Shown piece by piece: positions 49,869 through 61,721 of a stretch of 64,000 nucleotides of DNA (within the stretch, counting starts at the first letter, position 1; the number at the start of each line of letters is the position of its first letter). This DNA comes from Ailanthus altissimus. Its lineage: Eukaryota; Streptophyta; Magnoliopsida; Sapindales; Simaroubaceae. Position numbers and translations under genes: made by a program. Below the pieces are notes generated by a model, which was not told where the DNA came from, made no database searches, and saw only the letters and a list, made by a program, of their open reading frames with translations. The DNA lies in contig OX327710.1 in NCBI GenBank assembly GCA_946807835.1, positions 19,208,501-19,272,500 of the forward strand. The letters are read 5' to 3'.

Positions 49869-52800
49869 ACTTTATTTTGTTGATCAACTACAAAACATTG
49901 GACCTATATTAATTCTATCAAGCACATATCACGTGCATGATATTATATTTTTTATTTTTAATAAATTAAAAAAAATTTCCACCTTTTTTTTAAAAAAGGA
50001 CTTCAAATATTAATTTAATTTCTAAAACTGTAAAATTAGGCAAAACTAAGACTTAAACGGATGAGATAGCTAAAGATGAAACACACGGGATCTATACCAA
50101 AAAAAAATCATATATATATATATATAAATATATGCGCACATATTTTGAACACTACATTTTAAGTTTATTTTAAAAATTTTATCTTAACAATCAATTTTTT
50201 TGATTAAAATTACACTATAAAAAATTATAACATAAACAATTAACTATTATAAGAATAAACTCTAAGTGAACTTATTTTACCTTATCATAAAGCAAGTATA
50301 TCTCCTAAAATAAAACCAAAAATTCTAAAAAAAATTAAAATTAGTAAAACACCCATTTCATATCTAGATTTGAAAGATACAATACAAAAAAAAATATTAA
50401 AATAACGAATAAATATTAAAATATATTTATTAAAGTAAAATATGAATATGTAATTAGTAAAATCACTTGAGAAAACGAATGACACTCTTACTAAATTTAA
50501 TGGAATCAACTTTTCAACTGTCACAAATTATTACAAGAGATCAAATATAAAAATAAAAAAAATAAAAGAAGCATAAATTTACATATCTAAAGTTATGATA
50601 ACTTAATAAACTTGTGAAATTGTAATCTTACACTATATTCTCCATACTTCCATCTTATTAACAGTGAAAACTCATTATTAGAGCCTAACCAACGTGCACC
50701 AATTTTTATATATATATATATATATATATATTTTGCTTTCTTTTGCAGAACTAAGAGAAATCAGAAAGGAAAAAATTAGAGGCGGCTGTCAAAATGCCTT
50801 CCAGTTGTTAGTTGCTTTATTTTGTTTCTGTTTGGCCTTATTAGTATAAAAAGGTCTATTAAAACGAAAGGTTATCATTCTTTTTTTATCAATCAATATA
50901 AATTATCTTTTAGAAATATCTAACTTTACTTTCTATCGTGCACCTTTTCCTTTTCGTAATGTTACCCTTTGTAGCGATTGAAGCGCTCTCACGTGCAAAA
51001 GTTGTACTGGAGAAAGAGACGTAAAAACCTAAAAACGGAAACCAAGTCTCCTAAAATTAATGACTTGAAGAGCCAACTAGGGTTTCTTAATAATATGATC
51101 AATATCCTCTAAAACACCCGAGTCATGCTTGAAACTTGCAATATGAATACCACCTGCATTTGAGGCCTTGACTTGCATCTTAATAAGTTCAAATACCATG
51201 ATCTATCTGATTTGAACTAAAAGCAAAAAATAATGAAGAAAAAAGGATGTTAGTTTATATTTACTGAGATGAAGCATCTGTCGGTAGGTGATTTGTCGAT
51301 TCAGGTTTGAGATTGACGTGTGTGAGGGATTCGCAATTACTCTTTTTTTTTTTCTTCGCTAAATTGCTTTGGAGATCCTAAAAGATATCATTTTCAATTA
51401 TTTTTCTCCGAATTTGACACTTAATAAACTTTGTTAATATATATATATATATATTTTCTGATGATGACATTTCACCATTTTCAGAAAAATATTTTCAAAA
51501 TAGCGTATATGTAGAAGAAAAGGGAATAGTAGGAACTTTGACAAAAGCCATTACATCACTTTAGCCAAGTAATATCCAATCATTGTAATTGTGCAGCCAT
51601 ATATTAATTATATTGCCCAATTATTCAGCAGTGAAGCTCACGAAAATGATTTTTTTATTTATAAAAAATGAATTTAACAAGAGCATTTTATATATTTAAA
51701 CTTCTAGACAAAAGCCAAATTTTCAACTGACATGCATCTTCAATAACCAAAACATGATGAAAGTATCAGATATATAAAGAGCACAAATGGTAGCATATGC
51801 TTTTGACATCTGTTGATTTTGTTTTTCTTGTTTTGTTTTGTTTTACAAGAGAAAATATATTGGAGAATCCATAAACCATTATGTGGTAATTTCTGATCCA
51901 TTTGCGGCAGAGAATATATGAAATTTAGGGTGTTCATTGGCTCAAATCCAATAATTTGACCTAAAATGTATTTACATATTATTACGGTGATCGTTGATTC
52001 GAAAATATTTTCGAATCAGTTTGGTGATTGATAATCCATAAAACTAAAGTAACGGGAAAAATTATTACATGTGTTAGAATTAAAAATCCAAATTCCTCTA
52101 TTAATATCCTCGAAAGAAGTAAAATTTGTCATTTTCCTTTTTGTTCTTATAAGTAACAAGTTGAGTATGGATCGAGTGAAGATAATGCTTATTTGATTCA
52201 TTAATTTTGAGAAGAGAATCCTTCCTTGGTAAGTGATTTGTCTATTCACATTTGATGCATATCAACATTTTCATTTGCTTTTGCCTGCCAAATATTTGAA
52301 GATTTGGCGATCATTTCCCAATATGAAAATTATTAGTATTATTTGCTTTCAACATTGGATTAAAATTTTAAATTCAAATATGCTCCATATTTGGTGTTAT
52401 ATATATTTGACGAACTATAAATTTTCCAATGCTCTTTATTTCGTTATGAAGATATGATATTTCCACCTTTTTTATATCTCTAAACGTATAAAGAATGCAT
52501 ATTTAATATATAAAAAAAGTATAAAGAATGCACTTCTGCATGCATTGCACATTTTATGAAAGAACTAATACGTTGGTGTGTCAATATATAACCCTCTTGG
52601 CCTAGTTTATGGGGAAAAAGAAAAAAAAAAGACGAAAGGAATTAGATCACACCATGTTTTAACACATTTTTATCGTAGATGATTGTGAGGGTTAGAATTT
52701 AAATACCATATAATTATTTTTATTAATGAGGTAGCACTGAAGCCCACACGAAATGGTTAATAGAAAAAAAAATCTTGACTGTGTTGTGTTTTTCCCTTTT

Positions 52801-55639
52801 CTCATTTTCTTTTATCTCCCCATTAATGCATACATTGACCCTAGAAAAATGGTAGATTTTAGTTTGGCCATTGGATGAGAGTGACACCGGAGGAAACATT
52901 TTGGAAATTGCTTTTGTTAATTTCCGAGAAACTAATCATCTACAATCATCCACATTCTGTGGATTACCTTATTTTTCCTTCATTTTGATCACAATGTTAT
53001 TTCTTCGTAAATCATTCTTAAAATATTTATAAAAAGAAAAAAAGGAGAGTTTTAAATATTTCTTATGCAAAAGAGCTTTCTTTAAACTAGCATGTCTTAC
53101 TATTTATTTACAAAAGAACAAGTTTTTTTTTTAAAAAAAAAAACAATTCATTTGAGACTTGAGAATTCACTCTTCCTTTTTTTTTTAAAGATCAGTCCAA
53201 TTTTCAGTGATTTTACATCAAGAATTATTTCTAAATGAAGAGAAATAAAAGGGGCTTCTTACTTCCCATATGGATTCTCACATTTATATATAAACACTAG
53301 TTTAATACTAAGAAGACAGACAAGAAAAGAATTTTGAATTCTAGACAGTTAAGAGGAAAAGATGCATTATATAATCAACGAGAAAGATATATAAAGAGCT
53401 TTCTGCATATGATATATGTGATTTGACTTTATCTCAAGAAAATAATTTTAAGAATTTATAATTCATGTTGCGTAGTGATTATTTATATAAGAATATTAAA
53501 TAAAAATTATCGAAATATAATTTAGAGAATAAATTAAGTGTGTAGAATATGTGAGGATCAAAGACAAACGTAAAAAGAGATGAAAGATACAATGGACGAT
53601 GCTTAAGTGTGGGCGCTGCGGCGCTAGATGACCAGCGCCAAAAGAATTTTTCAATTTGATATGATTTGTTTTTGTCTCCCACTTATTATAAGACTTCTTA
53701 ATATAATTCTCACGCGTTTAGAGTAAATTTAAACCGTCCTAAAAGTTATATAAAAACTCTCTATTAGCTTTTAAATACATCTTAGTGATAATACAAGAAA
53801 TCTTGGTAAAATCTTTGTGATCAAACATATTTTGTACTACTTTGTAACAAAAAACTTTTTAGTTGCAAGAGAGAGTGTTTGCTTTATGAGTCTTTTTTGT
53901 AAAAATATATTTTCTTATGAGTGTCTTGTGATTCAATAATAAGAGTAAATAAGCTTGTTTCGTCATGGATATAAACAAATTATCGAATCACATAAATTTT
54001 ATATGCTCTTCTTCTACTTTCTTTCTATTTAATTTTTTAATTATTTATTTTACATTATATTACTTGAGTTATTTACTTATTTGTGTACTTATTCATTAAC
54101 AATCAAATTGAACACAAATATGGTTCCAAATACAAACTAATTATATGAGTTTAACATATGCCATTACAGCCACAACGTATTACAATTTTCCACGTAGTGC
54201 TATAATTATATCTTAAGCTTTCAAAGAATTAAATGAACGAACGACACAAAGAAGAGAAAGAGAAAAGTGAAAATGATGGATCGGTACACACTGAACCAAA
54301 TACTAAATGCATGAGAGCGTTGAAGAATTAATAGCATGAATTTTTACAGGAATTTCAAGAGTTGGGAATGATAAAAATATATATATATAATTAAATTAAG
54401 GAGCTCATGAAGATCGTTTGGAATTTCATTTGCTAATGATCGACTAGGGATTGTGAGCTCAAGGAACTTGCTTGTCCGAGAAAATGGCAAATCGACATTA
54501 TGGTTAATGTTAAATAATTCACAAGGTTCAACATTTGGTAGGGACGTAAGATTTTAGTACCTTTTTTTTAATATTATTTTTTTATAGAAAAGATCATCTA
54601 TAAAATAAATATGTGAAATTAAATTTTGCATTTCAATATTTAAAAAATTGTTTAATTATGCACTTGCTTAAATTGCTCTGTGATAAAGGGTGCATTTACA
54701 GTACATTCTTGAGATTTGAGTTGAAAACTGTCAAATTATAATAAGCTTAAAAAATCTTGATATTGCAGCTAATTATTATCAACATTTATAATAAAAAAAA
54801 TAGAATGAGAGTTTTTTTTATGTGCCCAAGAAGGCAACTTAGTCGGTTAGACTCTTTATGTCTAATTATAAAGCTAGGTTGCCTAAACCATTTTTTTTTT
54901 TAAATCTAACTTTCTCTTAAAAAAAGAAAAAAAAAAGATCTTTGCATCATCAAACAATAATAGACATACATCTCAGTAAAGCAGAAGTTGTACAAATACT
55001 TTATTAGAGGAGTCAATTCTCCACGATTCCATCTTCTTCACATACTCAAAAGGGAAACACAAACAAAGAAAAGAAAATTGCATGGCCCTGAAACAAAGCT
55101 AACTCAGAAGCCTTATGTTAATTTGCATGCATGTGTAGTCATGCAATTTATTTAAATGATTGAGGGTGACAACATTTTTCAACCGTTGGAGAACATTGGG
55201 TTGGGAATTTAATGTTCTTTGGCCAGTATAGTCACCCAATAAATTATTGGCGGAGGATTTTAGGCACGTGAGTATATGTATGTACAATTGTGTTTATTAC
55301 TTAATACAACAAAAACATAAATTTTATAATAAATATAATAAATAAATATATTAATCATATTAATATATTAAGAAGGTTAGAGAATTCATCAAACATATAA
55401 CGTTATACACGTGTTTTTTTTAAAGTCCGCATGGAGATCAACTCGTATGCAGTTCCAATCACTAATACGGTGGGCTTGGTGAGCTAGAACAGCAACTTGA
55501 TATTCAATCTGAGATTAACACTTAATCTCCAAAATGACCTGTAGTAAATTTACATCATTTTCTCGAAAAGAATAAGAAATGGAGAGTTTAAAGCAATTCA
55601 TAATTGCTCCAAATAAAAGTATAGAAAAAAAATGAAACA
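49869..55639. other. Long AT-rich intergenic DNA
   Basis: No gene found. Dinucleotide TA runs at 50107-50126, 50707-50731 and 51439-51455. The open frames at 52233, 53479 and 55099 have no protein-like features. A GC-richer phrase at 53600-53640 (gtgggcgctgcggcgctagatgaccagcgcc) is an isolated, partly self-complementary oddity. Confidence 0.4.
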
Positions 55640-55850
55640 ATTTCATTTTTTCTCTCTTCCTTTTTTTCTTTTCTTCTTCTTTCTTTCTTCCTTCTCTTTC
55701 TTTCCATTTCTTCTCTTCTTTCTCTCTCGACCGTTTGGCCAAATTCTTGCTTCTTTCTCTCTTTCTTTCTTTATATATATAATATAATATAATAATAATA
55801 ATATATATAATAATATATTATATATTATAAAAAAGAAAGATATTTCTCAA
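55640..55850. repeat. CT-rich and AT low-complexity block
   Basis: Plus strand is an imperfect TTTC/TTCC/TCTT run to about 55775, then a TA/TAA run to about 55830. Open frames read through it on either strand are artefacts of composition. Confidence 0.85.
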
Positions 55851-57279
55851 AACTTGGTAATAATCATTTTACCTCTCATAAATAGTTACCAAGTTTACTC
55901 TCTAGTAGATCTCATCAAATTCACACTTAAGTAAACTCAACCGAAGGTCTACAATATGTTACATGTCCTAATATAATTAGTAAATAACAATTATTAACTA
56001 ATTGTTGTATTTAACACTTAAATACAGACACACATGCATTCCTGTGAAAGACACGTATGCATTCCTGTGAAAGTGCTGAATATTACTGGATTAAACAACT
56101 TAATCTAACATGTTGCCTCAGTGCACAACGAGTACACTCTATATCGCGGAACTCTTAGGTCCTACGCTTGATTCATCAAATGAAACTATTCCATGAGTCC
56201 GCGAGCAATGCCTCACGCACACGTCACAGATATACAAATCAGCGCGTTGAACCATACAAGCTGAGGTTACAACGCATATGTTTAGTCCTTCCGTTATGAT
56301 ATCCTGGATGTACAGAGATATAGATTATCACCGTCAAATCCCCTTGTGCTCATCCATGTCCTATCTCCAGACTTGTATTTCACTAAATAATATGCGCATA
56401 CTCATTTGCCATATTGTTCCACCCTAGCAGAACTCTTTCCCGAGATGATTGCTTGTGGCCACAAGACTTTCTGAGATACAGTCTCGAAGCATCTGGATAT
56501 CAAACTCCATATGGAAGCTGACGGATCTCATATTTGTAGGCACCGGACTCTATAAGTATTAAACCATACCCAGCGACACCCAGCGATCACACCATGAAAG
56601 GTCTGTGACATGCGTGGAACTTAAGTATGGTGGATCACTTACAAGCCCACCGTGGCACTCAGGTTAAAGGACCACATATACTACTTAACTCGAGAGGACC
56701 CTCCGTTGACGGCTTTCATTGAGTATCTATCGGAGGCTCTCGTGAGTCTGTCTCATATCCAATCCTAACTGGATACTCATATGTCAATACGAGCTCCAAA
56801 CTCACAGTCTGTCAGGAACGACCGTCTATACTTGATAAGTACAACATATGCTGATCTATATATAAAGTATCCGTCGACAAACCCGTATCGGTAAAAATAA
56901 ATCAGGGACTATTATTTGATAACATACTTGTACAACTTGTATTTCTCGGCACTCGATTGCAAATTTTGCAACTATATAATTATTAGTATATTCCCAGGTC
57001 TATATCCCATTACAAACAAGACTTTAACTCTTAAATCTGCTGAGTATTATAACCAACTAACACTTAATTATGCTAACATTTAACAATTATATCTCTTAAC
57101 TTGACTAACCATAAACCCTTATCTAAACTCTTTAAATTTAATCCGAACTCCTTTAAATTTATAATATTTATAACACTACATATATAATATCATATAAATA
57201 AATATTAATAATTTAATAAAAATATACACTTATATAAATATATAAATATATATTTTAAAATTAAACACCTATTCTAACA
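55851..57279. mobile_element. Probable gene-free LTR-element remnant
   Basis: From about 56030 to 56960 the composition changes abruptly to near-balanced GC with many short phrases (ccatgtcctatctccagacttg, ggatactcatatgtcaatacg) and no sustained reading frame, typical of the non-coding interior of large-derivative retroelements. A 23-bp phrase (acatgcattcctgtgaaag) is tandemly duplicated at 56029-56073. On the minus strand its right edge reads TGTTAG (57279-57274), an LTR-like start, lying directly in phosphatase exon 3. The left boundary and the second LTR could not be located. Confidence 0.55.
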
Positions 57280-58468
57280 TAAATCACTCCATTGATCTCC
57301 CATGTTGCCCAAAATTCTGTAACCTTGCTTCACAAGCTCTTCTCTTTTCTTTGATTTGTATGCCACTGCTGTTGTACCCTTTTCAGAAGTTTGCCTGCCA
57401 CCACAAGTCAACCATTAAAGAAATAATGAACATAATGATAATAATAATAATAATAATAATAAAGAGATTTTGAATAATACTCCAATACGAAAATAAAGAT
57501 TCGTTTGGTATCGTGGTGTGCGGCTTCGAAACCACAATTGATGTAAAGTACAAATACTGAACAAGCAAATAGGTATTACCTAAAACAAAACTCAAAGAAC
57601 ACAAAAAGGAGCCTAAGTTTAATTTGCCTAAACTTATATATATTTTTGTATTTTGGCCAAGTCTAAAGTGAGATTGATGATAAATATATGATGGTGTTTC
57701 TGTCATACTAACTTTAGTATGAGCTTCTCCCAAGTATGGTAACCCACATTCTTCATGTTTGTTTCGGTCACGTTTCTTATACTTTCAGATTTGCCTGTAA
57801 TAAAGACAATTTTGTATCCAAGTTTCAGTAATTTGTTGTATAGGTTGAGAGTCGCCGGTAGTGCTGGTGCTATGCCTTTCAGTTCCCATTCTGTGAATGA
57901 TGTCTCGTTATACTCCTTTGCCCTGAAATCGAAATTCAAATTTAGTGTTGAATATTGATCGTAAATTAATCACTTAATTTATAGCATTTGTAATGGTGCA
58001 TGTGAGTGTTTGTCTAAGAAGCACTTATTCAAGTAGGAGTTCTTCCTATGAAATATATAAAGGACAAAAATTAAAAATTCCTTACCCAAATGCATTTTCA
58101 GGCAGAGCATAGTAAGGAAGATTAGAGAGTGCAGTCTCATCAACATCAAAAACCCAAACGTCTTTGCCATCTCCTACGAGCTTAGTGCTATTAGCATACT
58201 TATACGCAGCAGCTGCTGCAAATTTGGAATCTTTGAGGTACTGGTCCCCTAGCATGAAATTTCCAACGTAGTCCTCACATTCTGCTGGAACCACGTCCCA
58301 GTCGTGAATATTGTTCGTTTCCACTGCTAGACGCCAGCTAAGGCAGTTAACGCCACGGATGCGGTGGCCAGCGACACCAGAGCGTGGCCGGAGAAGGTAA
58401 ATTTGTTGGGGAATGGCTTGAGATGTTGCCACAATGGTGGCAAGGAAGAAGAGTGTAAGGAAGTTCAT
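57274..58468 (-). CDS. HAD acid phosphatase with truncated C-terminus, 237 aa
   Basis: Exons 58468-58086, 57922-57713 and 57394-57274 (phase-2 introns) give 237 residues, about 20 fewer than the paralogs. Signal peptide MNFLTLFFLATIVATSQA; SCLSWRL-like NCLSWRLAVETNNIHDW; motif I is DVDET; motif II is FITGK instead of FLTGR; KSKKREEL; motif IV GNMGDQWSDL is then followed by Cys and a stop. The missing end corresponds to LGxxxGNRTFKLPDPMYYI. The break falls where the sequence turns into TGTTAGAATAGG, an LTR-like boundary, so an insertion probably removed the 3' end. Catalytic motifs remain, so residual activity is possible, but loss of the C-terminal segment may destabilise the fold. Could be a recent pseudogene. 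Confidence 0.8.
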
Positions 58469-59009
58469 ATTTGTTAAGACTTTGAATTATAATTGCTGCT
58501 TGAAGTTGATATGAAAGGCTTCATGCATATTGGTTCCTTAAATAATTTCTATCTTGACAAAATGACCCTTAGTTTGTATATGATTTACAAAGTTTTCTTT
58601 TCTTTTTTTAATCCTAATAATTTTTATTATTATTATTATTTTAAAAGATAGGGGTGGATCAGTACTAAAGAATTTTACCTTTTGACATGGCTTAAATAAA
58701 GCTTGTCATCAGATTATGACCCTGAGGACATTTAATCTTAATCAACGATGGGTTCATATGCTTTATCATTTTTATGTTTCCTTGTACTATTAATTTTATC
58801 AATATTTTTTCAGCTTGAATACAAGCATGATAGAACTTTATTTGTTTATTGTATAGATAATGTCGTACCTCATAAATATTATAAATTTTCTCATTCTTTT
58901 TTAATGTGGTTATGAATTAAAATAATAATAATAATAATATTATAAAAATGAAATCGCATGTATTAATCAAAATATATATAGTTAATATATATATAAATAT
59001 ATATACGAA
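58469..59009. other. Upstream region of the truncated phosphatase gene
   Basis: Minus strand contains AGGGTCATTTTGTCAAG and a TATTTAAGGAACC variant of the shared promoter block near 58535-58575. The rest is AT-rich. Confidence 0.45.
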
Positions 59010-59183
59010 ATGAGTAATATAAAATATCTCAAGATTATATTTTAAATTATATTTTAAAAAATGATATATTAAGTAAATATTAAAAGTAATAAATAATTTT
59101 AAAATTTATATTATTTTATTACTCAATATTTACTTAATATATTATTTTTTAAAATATAATTTAAAATATTTAATAATACTCAT
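59010..59183. mobile_element. Palindromic MITE, copy 5
   Basis: About 175 bp near-perfect palindrome: gagtaatataaaatatctcaag and attatattttaaattatattttaaaa at the left are mirrored by ttttaaaatataatttaaaatatttaataatactc at the right. It is the most symmetric copy in the window. Confidence 0.7.
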
Positions 59184-61721
59184 AAAAAATTAATATTTTT
59201 TTAACAAGATGCCCACTTCGTTTGATATGAAATTTAATTTGTTTGTACAACATATTCATGTGAATAGATTGGGACATGTTTGAGTTTTTTTTTTCTTTTA
59301 CTTTTGGTATCAAATTTAGTCTACCCAAAATATAACATGAAACTCAACGTCGTCGTTCGTAGAAAATACTTCATGTGAATAAATTGGTACATGTTTAAGG
59401 TTTTTTTTTTCTTTTTTCTTTTTTTAGGAGGTTTGGTACTAAAGAGCATTTATATTAATAAGTTTAAAAATGACAAAACCTTCCTTCGTGGTCCAACAAT
59501 ATACTTAATATTTTCTACAGCAACATGGTATAAACGTTTTATCATTGTCCTTCTCAAAATCAATCGCTTTTCCCAAATCATTTTCAAAATCAGAATCTAA
59601 TTCTAGTGGGATATTTTCGTGGACGAACCAGAACTTGACACGTAATATATATATCTTATCACTAGGTTTGCACCATTCAAAAATGGGGAATCACCCCTTG
59701 ATTGAAATTGAATGGTTAAGAGAGAAGTTTTGATCTGATTGTTCGCATATAAGTAATTAAAAACGTAGAAGTATAAAGATAAAAAATAAAAAGAATAGTA
59801 AAGAAAAAATTAAAGTACATAACGTAGAAATTACATGTACACGATGAATTAAGATTTTAATATCTCTTTATTTAATTATTGATAAAAAATTATGTCTCTT
59901 AATGGAATATAAAAAATACTCCCTGACAATTTTTGGTGATATATCAATTCTTAACAAGGATTTATATAAACTCTATAACATTTTTTTAAATTTTGTTGAA
60001 ATAAAATTTTATGTGTTAGGAAACTCAAATCCTACTCAAATATGTTAAAAATGACTTTTAATTTGTAATAAAACTTGAAACTCGTCACCTAAACGGCAAA
60101 GCTAGTACTTTGGCAGCCTTGAGCTTCTCTTGTGCTTCTTGCTTCTCGAGTTTCGGTTTTTATTTCTCTTTCTCGTACATTAATCACGTATTTACTTACA
60201 TATTAACTCTTTCAAAATATCTTTCATAAAATTTTTAATCACCTTTTTTTAAATTTTTTTGTTGATTTATAAGATATATTATTTTCCAAATTTGTAGTAA
60301 ATTATGTTTCATATGAACTTAAGTATTTGGAAATTTTTAATGGATTTCTGACTTGTAAAATGAGTAATAGAAATAAAAAAAACTACATTAAAAAAATAAT
60401 ATTTATATAATTAGCTACAATCAAACTATATATATTTTTTTTCAAAAAAAATAAAAAGATTAAAGTATTTAAATAATTAACGTCCCACGCCTCAACACAT
60501 GCATGTAGTAGATTAAAGCTACCAACCTCCCTCCGCCCAGTGATAATATAAATTAACAAAAAAAAAAAAAAGCCAGATTATCCTGGAAAAATCTCACGGA
60601 ATATTCTCTAAAATATTCTATGTACTTCACTTCTTTTATCTTATTAATAAAACTAAAATGTAAAGAGATAAATGTGCAAATTTTAAAATTTTGTGTGTCA
60701 ATAGCCAATTTTACACGTTTTCAATGTTGGAACAATGACCCATCTCACAAGGGCCATTGTGACTTTGCTGAATGTGATTGTGGAGCACAATTATCTCATC
60801 TCCTTAGCTAACGTGGCATAAGCAATTGGACATACATACTTGTCACGCTTTATTCTCTTTAAAGTTTCAATGAAATCTATTCATTTGATAATGTGAGTTA
60901 GAGACGATGGAGATGTTTTTGTTTGCTTTCCAAGTCGCTTGTGATTAAGGGCAACCGAACATGAAAAACAAAAAAAATTAATTTAACAAACACAAGCAAC
61001 TTCCGAGTCTCCTTAACTTTAATAGAATTGGGACTAAATCCTGAATATATGTTACTTATTCATGGACTACAAAATTCAGTTCAGTAATATTTGTGTTGTG
61101 AACGGTAGCATATGGCTTGATTTTTAAAACAACAATGTAGTGCTGTTAGCATATGGAATTATCAATACACATACCGGAAATACTCCAACTTGATGAAACT
61201 TTTGACATTTGGTAGAACCGTAAGGAAAAAATATGCAATACTTGAAATCAATCAGTTAATTTGTTCCCGCCAATTTCATGATACACATTTTGTACATTGA
61301 GATTGCTAATTTCATGATACTGCTTTCTGCACATTCTGTAAACTTTTGATGGAACCTGTTCATATCTAACAGGCAAAGCAGCAACTGGAATGGGGCCATG
61401 CAATAGTGAAAAAAAAAAAGAGCTATTTCTGGGTATATGGTAGATCAATAGAGGTCATTTAAGCTCAGCCAGAGAAAAGTTTGGTTGGCTTTACTGTTGC
61501 AAATTACGTTCTAAGTTGGAAAAACGAGAATTTAAGGTACAAAACTCGAGGGAACGGAAATTTTTTTAAAATATGATTCTTTTAGTAACGGATTTGGAAA
61601 GGGAATAGAATGATCTTTTTGCCTAGACCATCAGTTGAGGGATCAAATTCAGATATCCAACCCAAGTCATGTTGCCATTTTTCAAGGTAAAATAAAACCT
61701 CTGTTAATAGGGTAAGGCAGT
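59184..61721. other. AT-rich intergenic DNA and PPR gene 3' flank
   Basis: A phrase catgtgaata.attgg.acatgttt followed by a T-run occurs at 59258 and 59373 (direct repeat about 115 bp apart). The stretch 60700-60810 is GC-richer with an open frame but no recognised motif. From about 61240 the minus strand probably carries the 3'UTR of the PPR gene. Confidence 0.4.

Noticed and set aside
55515..55742. Lys/Glu-rich 75-codon frame on the minus strand
   Set aside because: It reads through a CT-rich microsatellite; composition explains the residues.
57437..57461. ATA-repeat run in intron 2 of the truncated phosphatase gene as a functional element
   Set aside because: It is an ordinary trinucleotide microsatellite.
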